Part shown: in pieces, positions 10,498 to 21,558 of the stretch
How positions within the stretch are numbered: the first letter of the stretch is position 1
Layout: every line of letters starts with the position of its first letter
Assembly: GCA_017871115.1 (NCBI GenBank)
Contig: JAFCIZ010000002.1
Span: forward strand, 1,447,501-1,511,500
Length of the DNA stretch: 64,000 nucleotides
Direction: 5' to 3'
From: Cunninghamella blakesleeana
Lineage: Eukaryota > Mucoromycota > Mucoromycetes > Mucorales > Cunninghamellaceae
The notes under the pieces: model-generated
The model's database searches: none
The model's input: only the letters and a program-made list of their open reading frames with translations
What the model was told of the DNA's origin: nothing
Made by a program: the position numbers and the translations under genes

Positions 10498-11233
10498 TGT
10501 TGTGTGTGTTTTTGGTAAGAGTTATTTTTGTTAAAATAAAATAAGAGAGTTTGTATTTATATTAATTATAAATAAGATAATTCCAGTGAGCACCAGTTCT
10601 TGTTTTACAAGTAGAACGACTTAATATAATGTAAAAGTAAAAAGGTAAAAAGATAATATAAAATAAAAATATTCAAAAAAAATTCAAAAGTATATGCAAA
10701 TGAATTTAAAAGTCAGAGAGTAGATTATTATATAAAAAGAGTAATAATCAAATAAAGTAATAATAAAATTAAAAATAAAATATAAAAGTTTATATATGTT
10801 GTATATAAATAAAAAGAGATTTCACTTAAGAAATAAAATATATTTGTTATAGTAATAAAAATGATTTCAATTAAGAAATTAGTATAAAGTTAAAATAAAA
10901 TAAAAAAATTGGTTTGGACAAATAAAATATTTATTATATAAAGTATTATTTAAAAATATTATGTTTATATTTGACAAAGAAAAAAAACAAAAGAGAAAGA
11001 GAAATATTCTTTCCTATTTATATTAAAACAAAAAATAAATTTTTTAGGGAGAGAAAGAGGAAAAAGGTTGTAGGAATTTGGTTGTAGAACTTTGGTTGTA
11101 GGAATTAAGTTGTAGGAATTTGGTTGTAGGAATTAGGTTGTAGAACTTTGGTTGTAGAACTTTGGTTGTAGAACTTTGGTTGTGAAAAAAAAAAATAATT
11201 TAATCACCGCCAACATCATCCGCTTGGACGACA
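10498..11233 (-). repeat. Y 3' LTR
   Basis: 736 bp. On the element's sense strand: U3 end with a 15-bp minisatellite (11066-11183, units such as ggttgtagaactttg), a long AT-rich body, an imperfect hairpin at 10596-10617 and a PBS-like block at 10583-10595, 85 bp from the LTR end. Confidence 0.95.
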
Positions 11234-11706
11234 CCCTCACCACCAGGAGAAGATGGACCTCCATCGTTATTAACCTGAGCAACACCTACAAAAGTTAATT
11301 CTTCACCATCAAGAATGGAATCTTTTCCCCATGGATCTTCACGGCGTATCTTTTTAAAAAAGATTTGATTAAATCTTGGTTTGGCCAAAGGTGTAAAAAG
11401 TTCATTAAGCAACACCATCCTTTCTCTACGATAAGATGAGAGACTATTAGCATTATTTGGTTTCGAAAGAGCAGTGTGTAGGTATTTCATAATATTAGGA
11501 AGCAAATGAGATGCATATGTATCTTGCATATTTTGTTTAACCTTTTGTATAGTAGCATAGTCATCAACATACATATGGTAAGAGTATTTTATAAATAGCT
11601 TCAAAAGTTCTGCTTCTGAAAGATCATCCTTGAAAGCAGCCAAAACTTCTTCATATATAGGGTCTTGGTCCACAGGAGGGCGATTGAGATTGATAGGTAT
11701 ATCCAT
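11200..11706 (-). CDS. Y extra 3' ORF, unknown function, ends inside the LTR
   Basis: 168 aa, starting MDIPINLNRPPVDQ and following integrase. I do not recognise it. It is polar and probably alpha-helical in the middle (residues about 20-120), with no signal peptide or membrane segment, and ends in a Gly/Asp-rich tail. The last codons (VQADDVGGD, stop) are read from the first bases of the 3' LTR, so the frame crosses the polypurine-like tract and the LTR edge. Position after integrase is where env or accessory genes sit in some retroelements, but nothing here looks like an envelope. The corresponding part of X lies outside the window. Confidence 0.7.
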   Translation of the reverse strand: MDIPINLNRPPVDQDPIYEEVLAAFKDDLSEAELLKLFIKYSYHMYVDDYATIQKVKQNMQDTYASHLLPNIMKYLHTALSKPNNANSLSSYRRERMVLLNELFTPLAKPRFNQIFFKKIRREDPWGKDSILDGEELTFVGVAQVNNDGGPSSPGGEGVVQADDVGGD

Positions 11707-12020
11707 TTACTTGATAAAAAAAAAAATTGAAGAAAGAAAGAAAAATAATAATATAATAATTTTTTTTTTTTTTTTTATAATTTTTTTTTTTTTGACAATA
11801 ATTTAATAATTATTACTTTTTATATCTTTTTGTGTTATTGTTTTGTTTTGTTTATATATTCATCTATATAAAAAGAATTTTTTTTTTTTTATAAATCTAT
11901 TCCATATGTTTTACATATGTGTGTATTCCAGTACACATCAGGCATTTGTAATAATTTGAGTCGGTTCCCATGTACACGTTTTAATCTTGTGTTATTTGTT
12001 TCTAGTGATTTTATAAGATA

Positions 12021-13702
12021 CACCTAAAGGCAAAACTGATCACGGTTTTTTGATTTTTTAGTTATTTTTGATTGGACTTGATTTTGTACTAAATATTCAA
12101 ATACAAGTTTAATTATTTATTTTCTTTAAATGTATCCTCACATGATTGACTTTTCTTTCATGCAGTAATACAAATACTATTAATGTGTTTATTATGTATA
12201 AAATGCATTTTAAAATTTTTATTTCTAGTTTTTATAAATCTGTAAAAAAATACAACTTCATACAATAACTGATATCTACTGTTTAATAATGTATATGATC
12301 ACCTTTATTTTGTATTACTAAATCGCACCTCTTAGGCATGGAATGGATAACAGTTTTAGCCATATTGTTCATAGCCGGAGAATCCCAAATGACTTGAATA
12401 CGTTCCCACAAATCATCCAATGATACAGCAGGTTCAGCATACTTTTCATGTAACAATTGCTTTAGATAAGCCCACATGTTTTCAATGGGATTTAAATCAG
12501 GAGAGTACGTAGGCCAATAAAGTAAATCCACATTGTTTTTTTTGTACCATTCTTGGGATGCTTTTGCTGTATGTTTAGGATCTTTATCTTGCAACAATTT
12601 AACCTGTGATTTGTCAAAGTTATACCATTCTACAGTTTTTATAAATTCGTCATTCATGATATCTATAAACAATTGCGTATCCATGGTCGAATCTATTCTA
12701 GTCAAGTAACCGACACCTTGCGCTGTTATACAACCCCAAAGGCATACTGAACCTCCACCACCTTTTGGCACTTCATATACTTCATGTGGTTTTGTTGGCC
12801 TATTTCTTTCTCCCCACACCCACTGATAACCTTCTCCACCAAACCTGTGCACCCTAGTTTCGTCAGCAAAGATTACTTTATCCCAATCACTAGAGTCCCA
12901 ACCACCATACATTTTTGCAAACTGCAAACGGTTTTTTTTGACATCACGTGATATTGGAAATACTTTTCTTTTTTTATGAGCAAAAAGGTTTCGAGATTTA
13001 AGGAACCTACGAATAGTCCGAAGGCTTGCATCACTAATATTATTATACTTTAAATATCTCTGAGTTTCAACAGCATTGATAACCTTCCCCGTTTTAATAG
13101 ATCTAGCAATTAAATTAGAGGTATGTTTGGATATTTTTTTTGGTCGACCACCGTGACATGTTTTTATTGGCCCAATTGACTGTCTAATTTTTGATATTTC
13201 CCCAACAGATATATTATATTTTTCTGCTATTGCCCTATGAGTATCACCATGTTTTATTGTATCAGTTATATATTGTTTCTTTTGTCTTGTAATATAAGTC
13301 ATATTAATAAAATATCAAGTATTTGATCACAGTAAAACTTATGCAATTTAAAAATAAATGTAAAGAGAAAAAGAAGAAGGTTAAAATAAATATACAAAAT
13401 ACAGAATATAAATATTTGAAGAAATAAAATATTGACCGATTTGAAACAGGCCATGGAGGTTTAAATAATAACACAAACTTTTTTTTAAAAATCACCGATC
13501 CGGAAATTTTGGATTTTTTTTTTTAAATTAATTTAATTTCCATTTATTGACCGTGGACTTTAAACCATATTGTTTCAAAATATAGAGTATTAGTTAAGGA
13601 AAATTTATCACCCATCAATATATTTCTTTTAGTTGTATTAAATAAAATATAATGCCAAACAATCAAAAAAGCGAGCACCGTGATCAGTTTTGCCTCTAGG
13701 TG
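12021..13702 (-). mobile_element. Tc1/mariner element, family A, complete copy A3
   Basis: 1,682 bp, TA duplications at 12019-12020 and 13703-13704, same TIRs as A2. It inserted in the integrase C-terminal coding region of Y, so it is younger than Y. Confidence 0.95.
12283..13302 (-). CDS. Tc1/mariner transposase, family A (copy A3)
   Basis: 339 aa with the complete HTH, GGRPKK hinge and DDE core (ADETR, QDKDPKHTA, NPIENMW). It differs from A2 by one residue near position 14 (Thr for Ala). The frame is intact. With A1 and A2 this makes three near-identical copies within 14 kb. Confidence 0.95.
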   Translation of the reverse strand: MTYITRQKKQYITDTIKHGDTHRAIAEKYNISVGEISKIRQSIGPIKTCHGGRPKKISKHTSNLIARSIKTGKVINAVETQRYLKYNNISDASLRTIRRFLKSRNLFAHKKRKVFPISRDVKKNRLQFAKMYGGWDSSDWDKVIFADETRVHRFGGEGYQWVWGERNRPTKPHEVYEVPKGGGGSVCLWGCITAQGVGYLTRIDSTMDTQLFIDIMNDEFIKTVEWYNFDKSQVKLLQDKDPKHTAKASQEWYKKNNVDLLYWPTYSPDLNPIENMWAYLKQLLHEKYAEPAVSLDDLWERIQVIWDSPAMNNMAKTVIHSMPKRCDLVIQNKGDHIHY

Positions 13703-14892
13703 TAGGTTCCTCTTCCGAGAGATTGGTGTATAGTATATTTTCCTTGCCACATATCCGATATCTTTCCAGACCATGAGTTTGATTGAATCCCAGTGTATAA
13801 AGTAACTATTTCACCAATTCTGAAAGCAGGTTTCCATTCACGATCCCGATTATTTACCTTCTTATCGATTGCCTTTTTCTGATTTTCTTGTGATTTTTTA
13901 ATTTTTTCTGCTGCTTGTTGTCTTATTAAATTTAGTGCAACGATTTCTTTTTTTGTTCTGAGCATCATTTGGCTTTCAAAATTATAAGAATTAAAATCTA
14001 CTATCGTGTCTATATGATCAAAAGGTGTTTTTGGAATATAACCATATGTTAAATAAAATGGCGATTGTTTTGTTGAATTTTGTTTTATTGTGCGATAGGC
14101 AAATAATACCGATGGTAAGTATTGATCCCATAATCCTTTTTCTGTTGTTGTAATTTTTTTGATAATTGATCCAAGTGTTGAATTAAATCTTTCTATTAAT
14201 CCATTAGCTTGAGAGTTTCCAACAGTAATAGTATTATGATGAATATTATATTGTCTACAAACTTTATTGATTAAGTCACTAACAAAAGGAGTGCCATTAT
14301 CCGATATAATAAGATGAGGCGTGCCATGTCTACATATAATTTCTTCATATATAAATAAAGCAATTTCCGAAGTTGATTGATATTTAAGAGCTCGTGCTTC
14401 CACCCATTTAGTAAGATAGTCAATAGCAGCTATAACGTAACGATATCCACTTTTAGATGTTGGAACATGCTTGACATCAATTCCCCATTGTTCAAAAGGT
14501 TTTGATTTTACAGGAACAGGATATAAAAATTCATTTAATTTTTTAGGTCCAGTAGTTTGACATCTTCTACATTTTTTAACATAGTCTTGTATATCTTTGG
14601 CCATAGCATTCCAATAATATCTAGTTGATACCTTGTATAGAGTATTATGATAACCGAGATGACCTCCTAAAGGATGTTGGTGACACATAAATAAAACTTC
14701 CATAGCTTGTGTTTTATTTAGGACTTTTCTTAATGTTTGATGTTCTATATTATATTTGTATAATTGGTTTGATCGTACCACAAAATTATGTGAATTTCTT
14801 TGTATATATCTTTTTTCTTTTGGTGTAATGTTGTTTGGTAGTTTTAAAGTGACTAAATATTGCTTTATATTATCCATTAATTGTTGATCCAT

Positions 14893-15492
14893 ATTAAGTA
14901 ATTAAATTTTTCTTTTTGATAAGCGTGTTAATGCTATTGTTTACTATTGTTTTTTTTTTTTTTTTGTGTTACTAGCTTAATTTTTTTTTTGATTGATAAA
15001 AATTCTTTGTTGATTTGTTGAATTAAGATAGGTAAAAGTTGTTATTTAGTGATAAGTTAATATATATATGTTGATTGTGAAGTGTGAGTATAGCTTTTTA
15101 CGTCTTCAATCGTCTTTGGGCGTTTGTTGTAAATAATTTATAAGTTGTGTGTTATATATTTATATAATTTTTTTTTTTTTGATTGTATATAGATTATTGA
15201 TTAAAAATAATTGTTGTGTTATTGTAGAAACTGTTTGAATAATATTGTTGTATAAAATTGTTGTAAAACTAATAAAAATAAATGTAAAATAATTGTTAAT
15301 AATATAATGTTATGTTAATAGATTAGCTTTTAACGTCTTCAATCGTCTTTGGACGCTTGTTGTATAAAATAAACTATTGTGATAATAAAAATAAAAATCT
15401 TGATATTAATTTGTTGGATTAGCTTTTAACGTCTTCAATCATCTTGGACGCTTGTTGTATTAAATATAATTTTTTTTTTGTATATATATATT
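14893..15492 (-). other. Y spacer between RNase H and integrase ORFs, with a triple repeat
   Basis: 600 bp without coding potential. A block of about 40 bp occurs three times (starts near 15094, 15325 and 15421), each containing aacgtcttcaatcgtctttg or a close variant and followed by cgcttgttgta or a close variant. The copies differ at a few positions only. Possible roles are an internal start or splicing signal for the integrase ORF; this is inference. Confidence 0.75.
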
Positions 15493-17794
15493 TTAATAAC
15501 CAAGTCTTGAGAGAAAATCAGCCGATTGTTGTTTTTTACCACTTCTGTATATTACTTCAAATTCATAATCTGCTAAATAGGTGATCCAACGAGCTACCAT
15601 ACCAGTAGGCTTTGGTGATTTAATAAGCCATTTAAGTGGAGAATGATCTGATAATACTGTAAATTTTTTCCCAAGTAAATATGGTCTAAAAATTTGCAAA
15701 CTCCATATAAGAGCCAAACATTCTAACTTAGTTGCACTATAATTTGCTTCACTTTCTTTTAAACCACGACTAGCATATATAACAGGATGTTCTAGACCTT
15801 CTTCATCCAATTGTGATAATATAGTTCCAAGTCCATCTGTAGAAGCATCACAAACGATAATAAATGGTTTGTTATAATCAGCTCTTTTCAATATAGGTGC
15901 TTCAGTTAATTTTTGTTTTAATAATTCAAAAGATTTTGTTGTTTCAGCAGTCCAAGGTGTTTTCTTTTTTGTTTTAGTGACATTATGTAGAGGTCTTGCA
16001 ATAGCAGCAAAGTTTTGTATAAACCTTCTATAATAAGAAGCTAATCCAATGAATCCTCTTATTTGCTTGACTGTAGTTGGAATAGGATAATTCTTTACTT
16101 TTTCTATTTTTGTAGGATCAGTTTTTATTCCATCTTTAGTAATAATATATCCAAGGAACTTCAATTCATCTTTAAAGAATACACATTTTTCAATATTGAA
16201 TAATAATCCGCCAAGTCTTGCACATTTAAATAATTCTTCTAAATCCAATAAATGTTGATCCAAATTATTCGAGTGTACATTAAGGTCATCAATATATGCT
16301 ACTAAACATTTATTGATCATAGTCTTAAAGCATATATCTATTAAACGTTGAAAGGTAGCTGGACTATTTACTAAACCCATAGGTAACATTTCATATTGAT
16401 AAGTTCCAAACTTGGTGACAAAACCAGTTAATTCTTTACTATTTTCTTTCATAGGTACTTGATGGAATCCTGATCTAAGATCCAAAGCAGAAAATATTCT
16501 TGATACACCAATTTCATCAATTAGATCATCTATTCTTGGTAAAGGATATGCATCTACTTTAGTTTGAGCATTAAGTTTTCTATAATCAACTACCATTCTA
16601 TAATCACCATTCTTCTTTTTAACTAAAATTATAGGAGCAGTATAAGGAGTATTTGCTGGTTTTATTATTCCAAATTCACATAAACGATCCAATTCTGTTT
16701 TTAAATATTCTTGTTCCATAGGACTCATACGATAAGGTCTATGTCGTATTGGCATTGCATCTTGTTTTAATATTATTTCATGTTCAAGAAGAGTAGTATG
16801 TCCCATCTTGTCATTATTCCAATCGAATACATCTTGATAATGTTGTATTAATTTCCAAAATTTTATTTTGTATTCTATTGGTATATTTCCAAGTTGTAGT
16901 TTATTTTTAAAAGATTCATCCAAAGTGTCTTCTTTAATATCTGTTTCAATATTATTAAATTCTATATATGTTTTATATGGACTAAGCTGGTCTACTAAAT
17001 TGTATCCTTCTATACCTTCATTATTCCCATTTTCATCTAAATTAAAAAATTCACTAATGATTTGATTAGGTGGTAGATCCATATTATTATCAGACTTATT
17101 AATTAAATTTATTGTTGTGTGATCATAATTATTTTTTATTTTTGATTCATTTAATATGTTGCTTGTAGTTGTATGTATATCTTTATTAGAATCGATTTGT
17201 ATTTGACATATTGAATACGGTGGTACAGTTAATCCATCTTTTCCTGTTGTAATAGTTGTTGTATCATCATCTTGTTGTATTTTTAAATTATTTTCTATTG
17301 TTGTAATATTATAATAATCATCTTCATCTTCGTCAGAATGTTCATCATGTTCCCATTCTTCTTCATCTGTTTCAAGGTCTGTTATATCAGTATCACTTTC
17401 ATCTAAAGTTTCTTTTTCATTAATTGCAATCTTGTTGTCTTGTTGATAATTTCCATTAATAGATTTAATTGATATGAGTGGTCTATCAGTTGATTTTAGA
17501 AATATAATAGGTAGTTCAGCTATTTTATGTTTGTATGTAACCTTTAGAGTACTTGTTTTAAAATTAAGGAGAGCTTGTACATGACTTAACCAATTATTAC
17601 CAAGAACTATATGAGCAGGACATCTGGGTAATACTTCCATATTGACCGGTATATTTATATCAGGTGTTACTTGTATATTAACATCATGTACAATACCTAA
17701 GGTTGGTTGTTTTGTTCCATTTCCTAATACAAATATGTTAGTAGAAGGTGCATCTATTTCTAATCCTAATAGCTTCATCATTGCTTTTGACATA
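15493..17794 (-). pseudogene. Y pol: protease C-part, reverse transcriptase, RNase H
   Basis: About 766 codons. It opens with the second half of the protease (MSKAMMKLLGLEIDAPST), then an acidic linker, then RT (residues about 330-560: palm motif YPLPRIDDLI, SALDLRSGFHQV, catalytic AYIDDLNVH) and RNase H (IVCDASTDGLG, then DHSPLKWL), ending DFLSRLGY at a stop typical of the RNase H end. The protease N-part is at 19453-20257, separated by D1 with the frame preserved. It makes cDNA and degrades the RNA template. No stop or shift was seen other than D1. Confidence 0.92.
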
Positions 17795-19450
17795 CACCTC
17801 GGTCCAAAATGCCCAAGTGTTTACATTTTTTTTTTTTTTCGAAATAATTCAAGTTAATTTCTATATTAAATATGTGTATATACTGCATGAATATAATGTC
17901 CTAGTAATTGTCCTTTTATATTAAAAGCGCTATGTTTATATACATATCCAGTCCCGCGTAATATGTTGCTGAAAAAAAAAATTCATTTGGGCAATTTTGA
18001 ACCTTGGTGCCCAAAAAAATTTTTTTTTTGAAAAATAGGTTTTATTGGTTTATGCTTTTTATATAAAATATGGTCGTTATCGGAGAATTACTTTTTCTTC
18101 ATTTCTTTCTTGAATATCTAGTTTTTTTTTTTTTTTTTTTAAATTAATTGATCTCTAATTTCGTAATTTCGACATTTCACAATGCACCCAATTAACAAAG
18201 CAAAGAAGTCAGACATAATAGTAGCTTTGCAACATTGCGAACCACACAGAGATATAGCTCGTAAATTTAAAGTTTCTAAAGGAACAGTATTAAACATTAG
18301 TAAGACTTTAAAGAACATTCCTAAAAATAATGCTGGTCGGCCACATAGAATCTCTAAGGAATGCGAATCTCATTTGGTGACATCTTTCCAGCGAGGAAAA
18401 TTAATGAATACAGTAGAAGCAGTAAAGTCCATAGGACGTAGTTATAATGTTAAAGTTAGCAAATCAACAATTCGTAGGGTACTTGTTGGGAAGGATTTGG
18501 TTGCACGAAAAAAAAAAACGGTTCCTCCACTAACTAAGAGCACCAAACGAAAGCGCCTAGAATTTGCTAAAAGGTACAAGGATTGGGGAGAAGCGGAGTG
18601 GTCAAAGGTTATCTTCGCAGATGAAAGTAGAGTGAATCGTTTTGGTGATGACGGCAATTTATGGACTTGGGGGAAAAAGAATGTACCTCGACAAGACTTT
18701 TCTTTCTCCGAGGTGCCAAAGGGGTTTGGTGGTTCAATTTCCGTTTGGGGCTGCATCACTGCTAAAGGTGTAGGCTTTTTATCACGACTACATTCCTACA
18801 TGGATACTCCATTATTTCTAGAAATAATGGATGATGAATTCATAAAGACTTTGGATTGGTATAACTTTGACAAAGGTCACGTTTTACTTTTGCAAGACAA
18901 CGATCCTAAGCATAAATCTATTGCATCCCAAAAATGGTACCAGAAGCATAATGTAGAATTATTATATTGGCCAACATACTCTCCAGATTTAAACCCAATA
19001 GAGAATATGTGGTCATTACTTAAGCAACAGCTGGTGAAAAACTATGATGAACCAGCTAAATCACTAGATGAACTATGGGAACGTATTGAAGTGATTTGGG
19101 AAAGTAAATATATGAATGATATGGCAATTAAAGTCGTTAATTCAATGCCACACAGATGTCAATTAATAATAAAAAATAAAGGTGGTCGTATCCCTTATTA
19201 GTAGCTTTAGATAAAAAGAAATGTCATGTACACTACTCTTTTTTATTTTATTTTTTTTAATAAAAAATTTAAATGTGGTATATTGAAGCCATGCAATAGT
19301 GTATTCTCACAATTGTTATTCATGGATAGATAGAGCTTTATTAGTGCTACACAATATACATTAGCTGTTATAGATTTATTAATAAATATTTAAATGAAAT
19401 ACAAAAAATATTAAAAATTGCAAAACACTTGGGCATTTTGGACTGAGGTG
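17795..19450 (+). mobile_element. Tc1/mariner element, family D, complete copy D1
   Basis: 1,656 bp, TA at 17793-17794 and 19451-19452, TIR tips cacctcggtccaaaatgccc and its complement. An inner, oppositely oriented copy of the tip (catttgggcaattttgaacc) lies near 17980-18005. It inserted within the Y protease active-site region, just after GAAKSC. Confidence 0.95.
18182..19201 (+). CDS. Tc1/mariner transposase, family D (copy D1)
   Basis: 339 aa, intact. N-terminal HTH (HRDIARKFKVSKGTV), hinge NNAGRPHRIS, second DNA-binding region to about residue 115, DDE core with Asp in VIFADESRVNRFG, Asp in LLQDNDPKHKS and Glu in SPDLNPIENMW (DD34E). The protein is the same as in D2. It is closest to family A among the families here (similar WGCITAKGVGFL block). 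Confidence 0.95.
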   Translation: MHPINKAKKSDIIVALQHCEPHRDIARKFKVSKGTVLNISKTLKNIPKNNAGRPHRISKECESHLVTSFQRGKLMNTVEAVKSIGRSYNVKVSKSTIRRVLVGKDLVARKKKTVPPLTKSTKRKRLEFAKRYKDWGEAEWSKVIFADESRVNRFGDDGNLWTWGKKNVPRQDFSFSEVPKGFGGSISVWGCITAKGVGFLSRLHSYMDTPLFLEIMDDEFIKTLDWYNFDKGHVLLLQDNDPKHKSIASQKWYQKHNVELLYWPTYSPDLNPIENMWSLLKQQLVKNYDEPAKSLDELWERIEVIWESKYMNDMAIKVVNSMPHRCQLIIKNKGGRIPY

Positions 19451-19452
19451 TA

Positions 19453-20257
19453 CATGATTTAGCTGCTCCACTATCAATTAATACTTTGACTTTTTTATTT
19501 TCTATAATTAAGTTAGTATAAGCTGCAGTTGTTATTACATCTTCATTATCTAATGTATTTAAGTGTGATGATTCTGTTATTTGTTGATCCAATTTATTTT
19601 TTACTGATTTTCTTTTAGGTTTACATGCTGTTAATAGTTGTCTTCTTAAATGATGTGATGATTTTATTAAATCTCCAACTTCTATGTTAGCTTTTTGTCT
19701 GAATACATCTTTAATGATATCATATTCTATGTCAATAGTTGCAGGAGGTGATCTTTTTCTTTTGGGCTTATCATTATTTTCAGGTATTTTATTTTGATTA
19801 GATGGAATAGTTGTTGTATCAAGTGTAACGATGTCAATATCATCCATCATTTCTTCTCTTTCTAAATCTTTATCTGTAATTTCACCATCCGTTCTGATTC
19901 TTTTAGCTGATCTTAGTTTTTCTGTAACCTTTTTTGTCTTTGCTGCTGTTTCATGATGTTTGACAACAGGAGGTTTTTCTATTCTTGCAGCATATAAATC
20001 ATGATTATTTATATAAGGTCCATAATTATATTCATGTTCTATTTCTTCATTATTTAATAATACATTCATATTTTGATGGTTATCCATATTACTTGTATTT
20101 TGTTGATTTTTTTGTGTATTATTTATTTTTTGTTGAGTATTCATGTGATGTTGATTATTTATATTTTGTTGGTTATTTATATTTTGTTGTTTATTTTTAT
20201 TAATGGATTTATTATCAGGGACTGCCAATTGACCATTATTAACAATTGCCCTATCTA
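19453..20257 (-). pseudogene. Y protease N-terminal region (pol frame after the frameshift)
   Basis: Entered by a -1 shift from gag. It begins LDRAIVNNGQ, runs through a low-complexity Asn/Gln-rich stretch (repeated INNQ-type units), a basic segment (KPKRKRSPP) and a block shared with X (VGDLIK, LLTACKPKRK), and reaches the protease active site LIDSGAAKSC, where D1 interrupts. Asp-Ser-Gly-Ala is the usual retropepsin form. It would cut the Gag-Pol polyprotein. Confidence 0.85.
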
Positions 20258-21412
20258 GTTTTTTGATTGTTGGTTATCATATTGTTGATTATATTGTTGA
20301 TGAGATTGCTGTTGTTGATATTGTTGAATTGGAACTTGTTGAGAATTAGATAAGTTCTGAGCTGAATTGTAATAATCATTATATTGTTGAGGTTGAGGTG
20401 GTTGTTTATCATTATAATAATTATTATTATGATAATCTTGATTTTTCTGTTGTTGACGATAGAATCTTTTATTGTTGTATTGATTGTTATGTCTATTATA
20501 ATTATTATTATTTGAATTATTAATTGGACCATTAGATTTAGCTAATTCAGAACGTACAAGTTTGATTATATCATCACTAGACATATTATCATTATTTTTA
20601 GTTTGTTTTTTAGTATGCTGAATCTGTTCAATTTTGTCATTCACATTCTTTTCCATAGTCTCAACATTAAGAACCAATCGTTCTAAGAGTTTTACTATTG
20701 GGTCAGAGTTTGAAGATAAATTTGTAACTGATTCGTTTTTACTAAACTCCATAACATTAAATGAATTAATATTATTATGTGGATTATCAATTGTATTTCT
20801 ATCCATAGCGTAACCAGGGTACAATAATTGTTCATGTTCAGTTATACGGTTGTTTATCATTCCATAATTCATTGATTTGTTAGCTGACCACCAAGCTTCA
20901 GCATTTTTTAACCATTGTTCAGCAGTTATAGAAGCAAGAGCAATGCAATGTTTACTAATATTAGGATTCAATCCATATCTGAATCGCATAAGAATAATAT
21001 CATCATCTTCTTTTTTAGCTAATCTAGCAACTTCTTGTAATCTTGAATAAAAGTCCCTTGGATGTTCCTCGGTACCTTGTTTCATTTCGTTTAGCATTAG
21101 TTTGTAAGATTCTAAAAGTTCAGCAGTAACGAATTTTGTTTCAAAAGCCGTCATAACAATATCAAAAGTTAAAGAATCCTTGTATTGATCCTTGAGACAG
21201 TCCAAATAAGTTTTTGCAGACTTGTGTACTTGTGTTCTTAATATGGCTAGTTTCCTTGAGTCGCTTGTAGTATTTGTAAGTTCTAAATAAGTTTCCAGCA
21301 TTTGTTTGAAGTGGCGAAAGTCTTCACGTTCACCTCCAGTAAAAGGAATGAGTTTAGGAATGAGCTTGAGCAAAGGTTGTTCTTGAGCCAACGCGGTATA
21401 ATCGTAAGACAT
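20255..21412 (-). CDS. Y gag, nucleocapsid-like structural protein
   Basis: 385 aa, starting at Met 21412. The N-terminal 190 residues resemble Ty3/gypsy capsid (LIPFTGGEREDFRHFKQMLE and ARLAKKEDDDIILMRFRYGL). A linker with charged helices follows, then a long Asn/Gln/Tyr-rich tail; no CCHC zinc knuckle is visible. It ends at TAG directly after the slippery heptamer. It would form the particle that packages the RNA. Confidence 0.9.
   Translation of the reverse strand: MSYDYTALAQEQPLLKLIPKLIPFTGGEREDFRHFKQMLETYLELTNTTSDSRKLAILRTQVHKSAKTYLDCLKDQYKDSLTFDIVMTAFETKFVTAELLESYKLMLNEMKQGTEEHPRDFYSRLQEVARLAKKEDDDIILMRFRYGLNPNISKHCIALASITAEQWLKNAEAWWSANKSMNYGMINNRITEHEQLLYPGYAMDRNTIDNPHNNINSFNVMEFSKNESVTNLSSNSDPIVKLLERLVLNVETMEKNVNDKIEQIQHTKKQTKNNDNMSSDDIIKLVRSELAKSNGPINNSNNNNYNRHNNQYNNKRFYRQQQKNQDYHNNNYYNDKQPPQPQQYNDYYNSAQNLSNSQQVPIQQYQQQQSHQQYNQQYDNQQSKN
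20258..20264 (-). promoter_or_regulatory. Y -1 ribosomal frameshift heptamer
   Basis: Sense A-AAA-AAC in the gag frame, followed immediately by the gag TAG. Slipping back one base opens the protease frame (LDRAIVNNG). This is a canonical X-XXY-YYZ site. Confidence 0.85.
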
Positions 21413-21536
21413 TTTATAGTTGATAATCTTCAGTTTTAAAATGAATAAACTTCAAAGTGTGTACTTGCAGAATATAATAGTTTTGTAATTTTTCTTAGTA
21501 GTTTTTAAAGTTTTCCCTGTAGTTTTTTGAAGTTTC

Positions 21537-21554
21537 CCCCGCCAGTGAGCACCA
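21537..21554 (-). promoter_or_regulatory. Y primer-binding site
   Basis: Sense TGGTGCTCACTGGCGGGG, 4 nt inside the 5' LTR. It starts TGG as expected for pairing with a tRNA 3' CCA, and the complement looks like a tRNA acceptor plus T-stem end. The tRNA species was not identified. Confidence 0.8.
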
Positions 21555-21558
21555 AATA

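Larger units (their letters stand above)
11889..14892 (-). pseudogene. Y integrase, separate ORF, split by A3
   Basis: Starts with its own Met at 14892 (an in-frame stop lies four codons upstream). H2C2 zinc finger at residues about 70-112 (two His, then CRRCQ), catalytic core with Asp in WGIDVKHV, Asp in IISDNGTPF and Glu in ANGLIERFNSTLG, then a GPY/F-like module (WQGKYTIHQSLGRGTY). A3 interrupts at that Tyr; the frame resumes at 12018 (LIKSLETNNTRLKRVHGNR) and stops at 11889. It would insert the Y cDNA into the genome. In most Ty3/gypsy elements integrase is fused to RT, so the separate ORF is unusual. Confidence 0.88.

Noticed and set aside
10583..10617. Self-priming gypsy element of the Tf1 type
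   Set aside because: The PBS-like block in the LTR is in the same orientation as the PBS and not complementary to it, so the RNA 5' end cannot fold onto the PBS through it.
11200..11706. Envelope gene in the extra 3' ORF
   Set aside because: No signal peptide, membrane segment, Cys pattern or glycosylation-rich ectodomain is visible.
11889..12018. Chromodomain at the Y integrase C-terminus
   Set aside because: Only about 20 residues follow the GPY/F-like module and they lack chromodomain aromatic residues.
18442..18759. Antisense gene in element D (also 31311-31628)
   Set aside because: Open only because of the transposase codon pattern on the other strand; no start context or similarity.
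20251..20532. Separate small protein overlapping gag
   Set aside because: Low-complexity shadow frame (Ile/Asn runs) created by the AT-rich gag tail; the same holds for 29225-29545 and 29427-29651.
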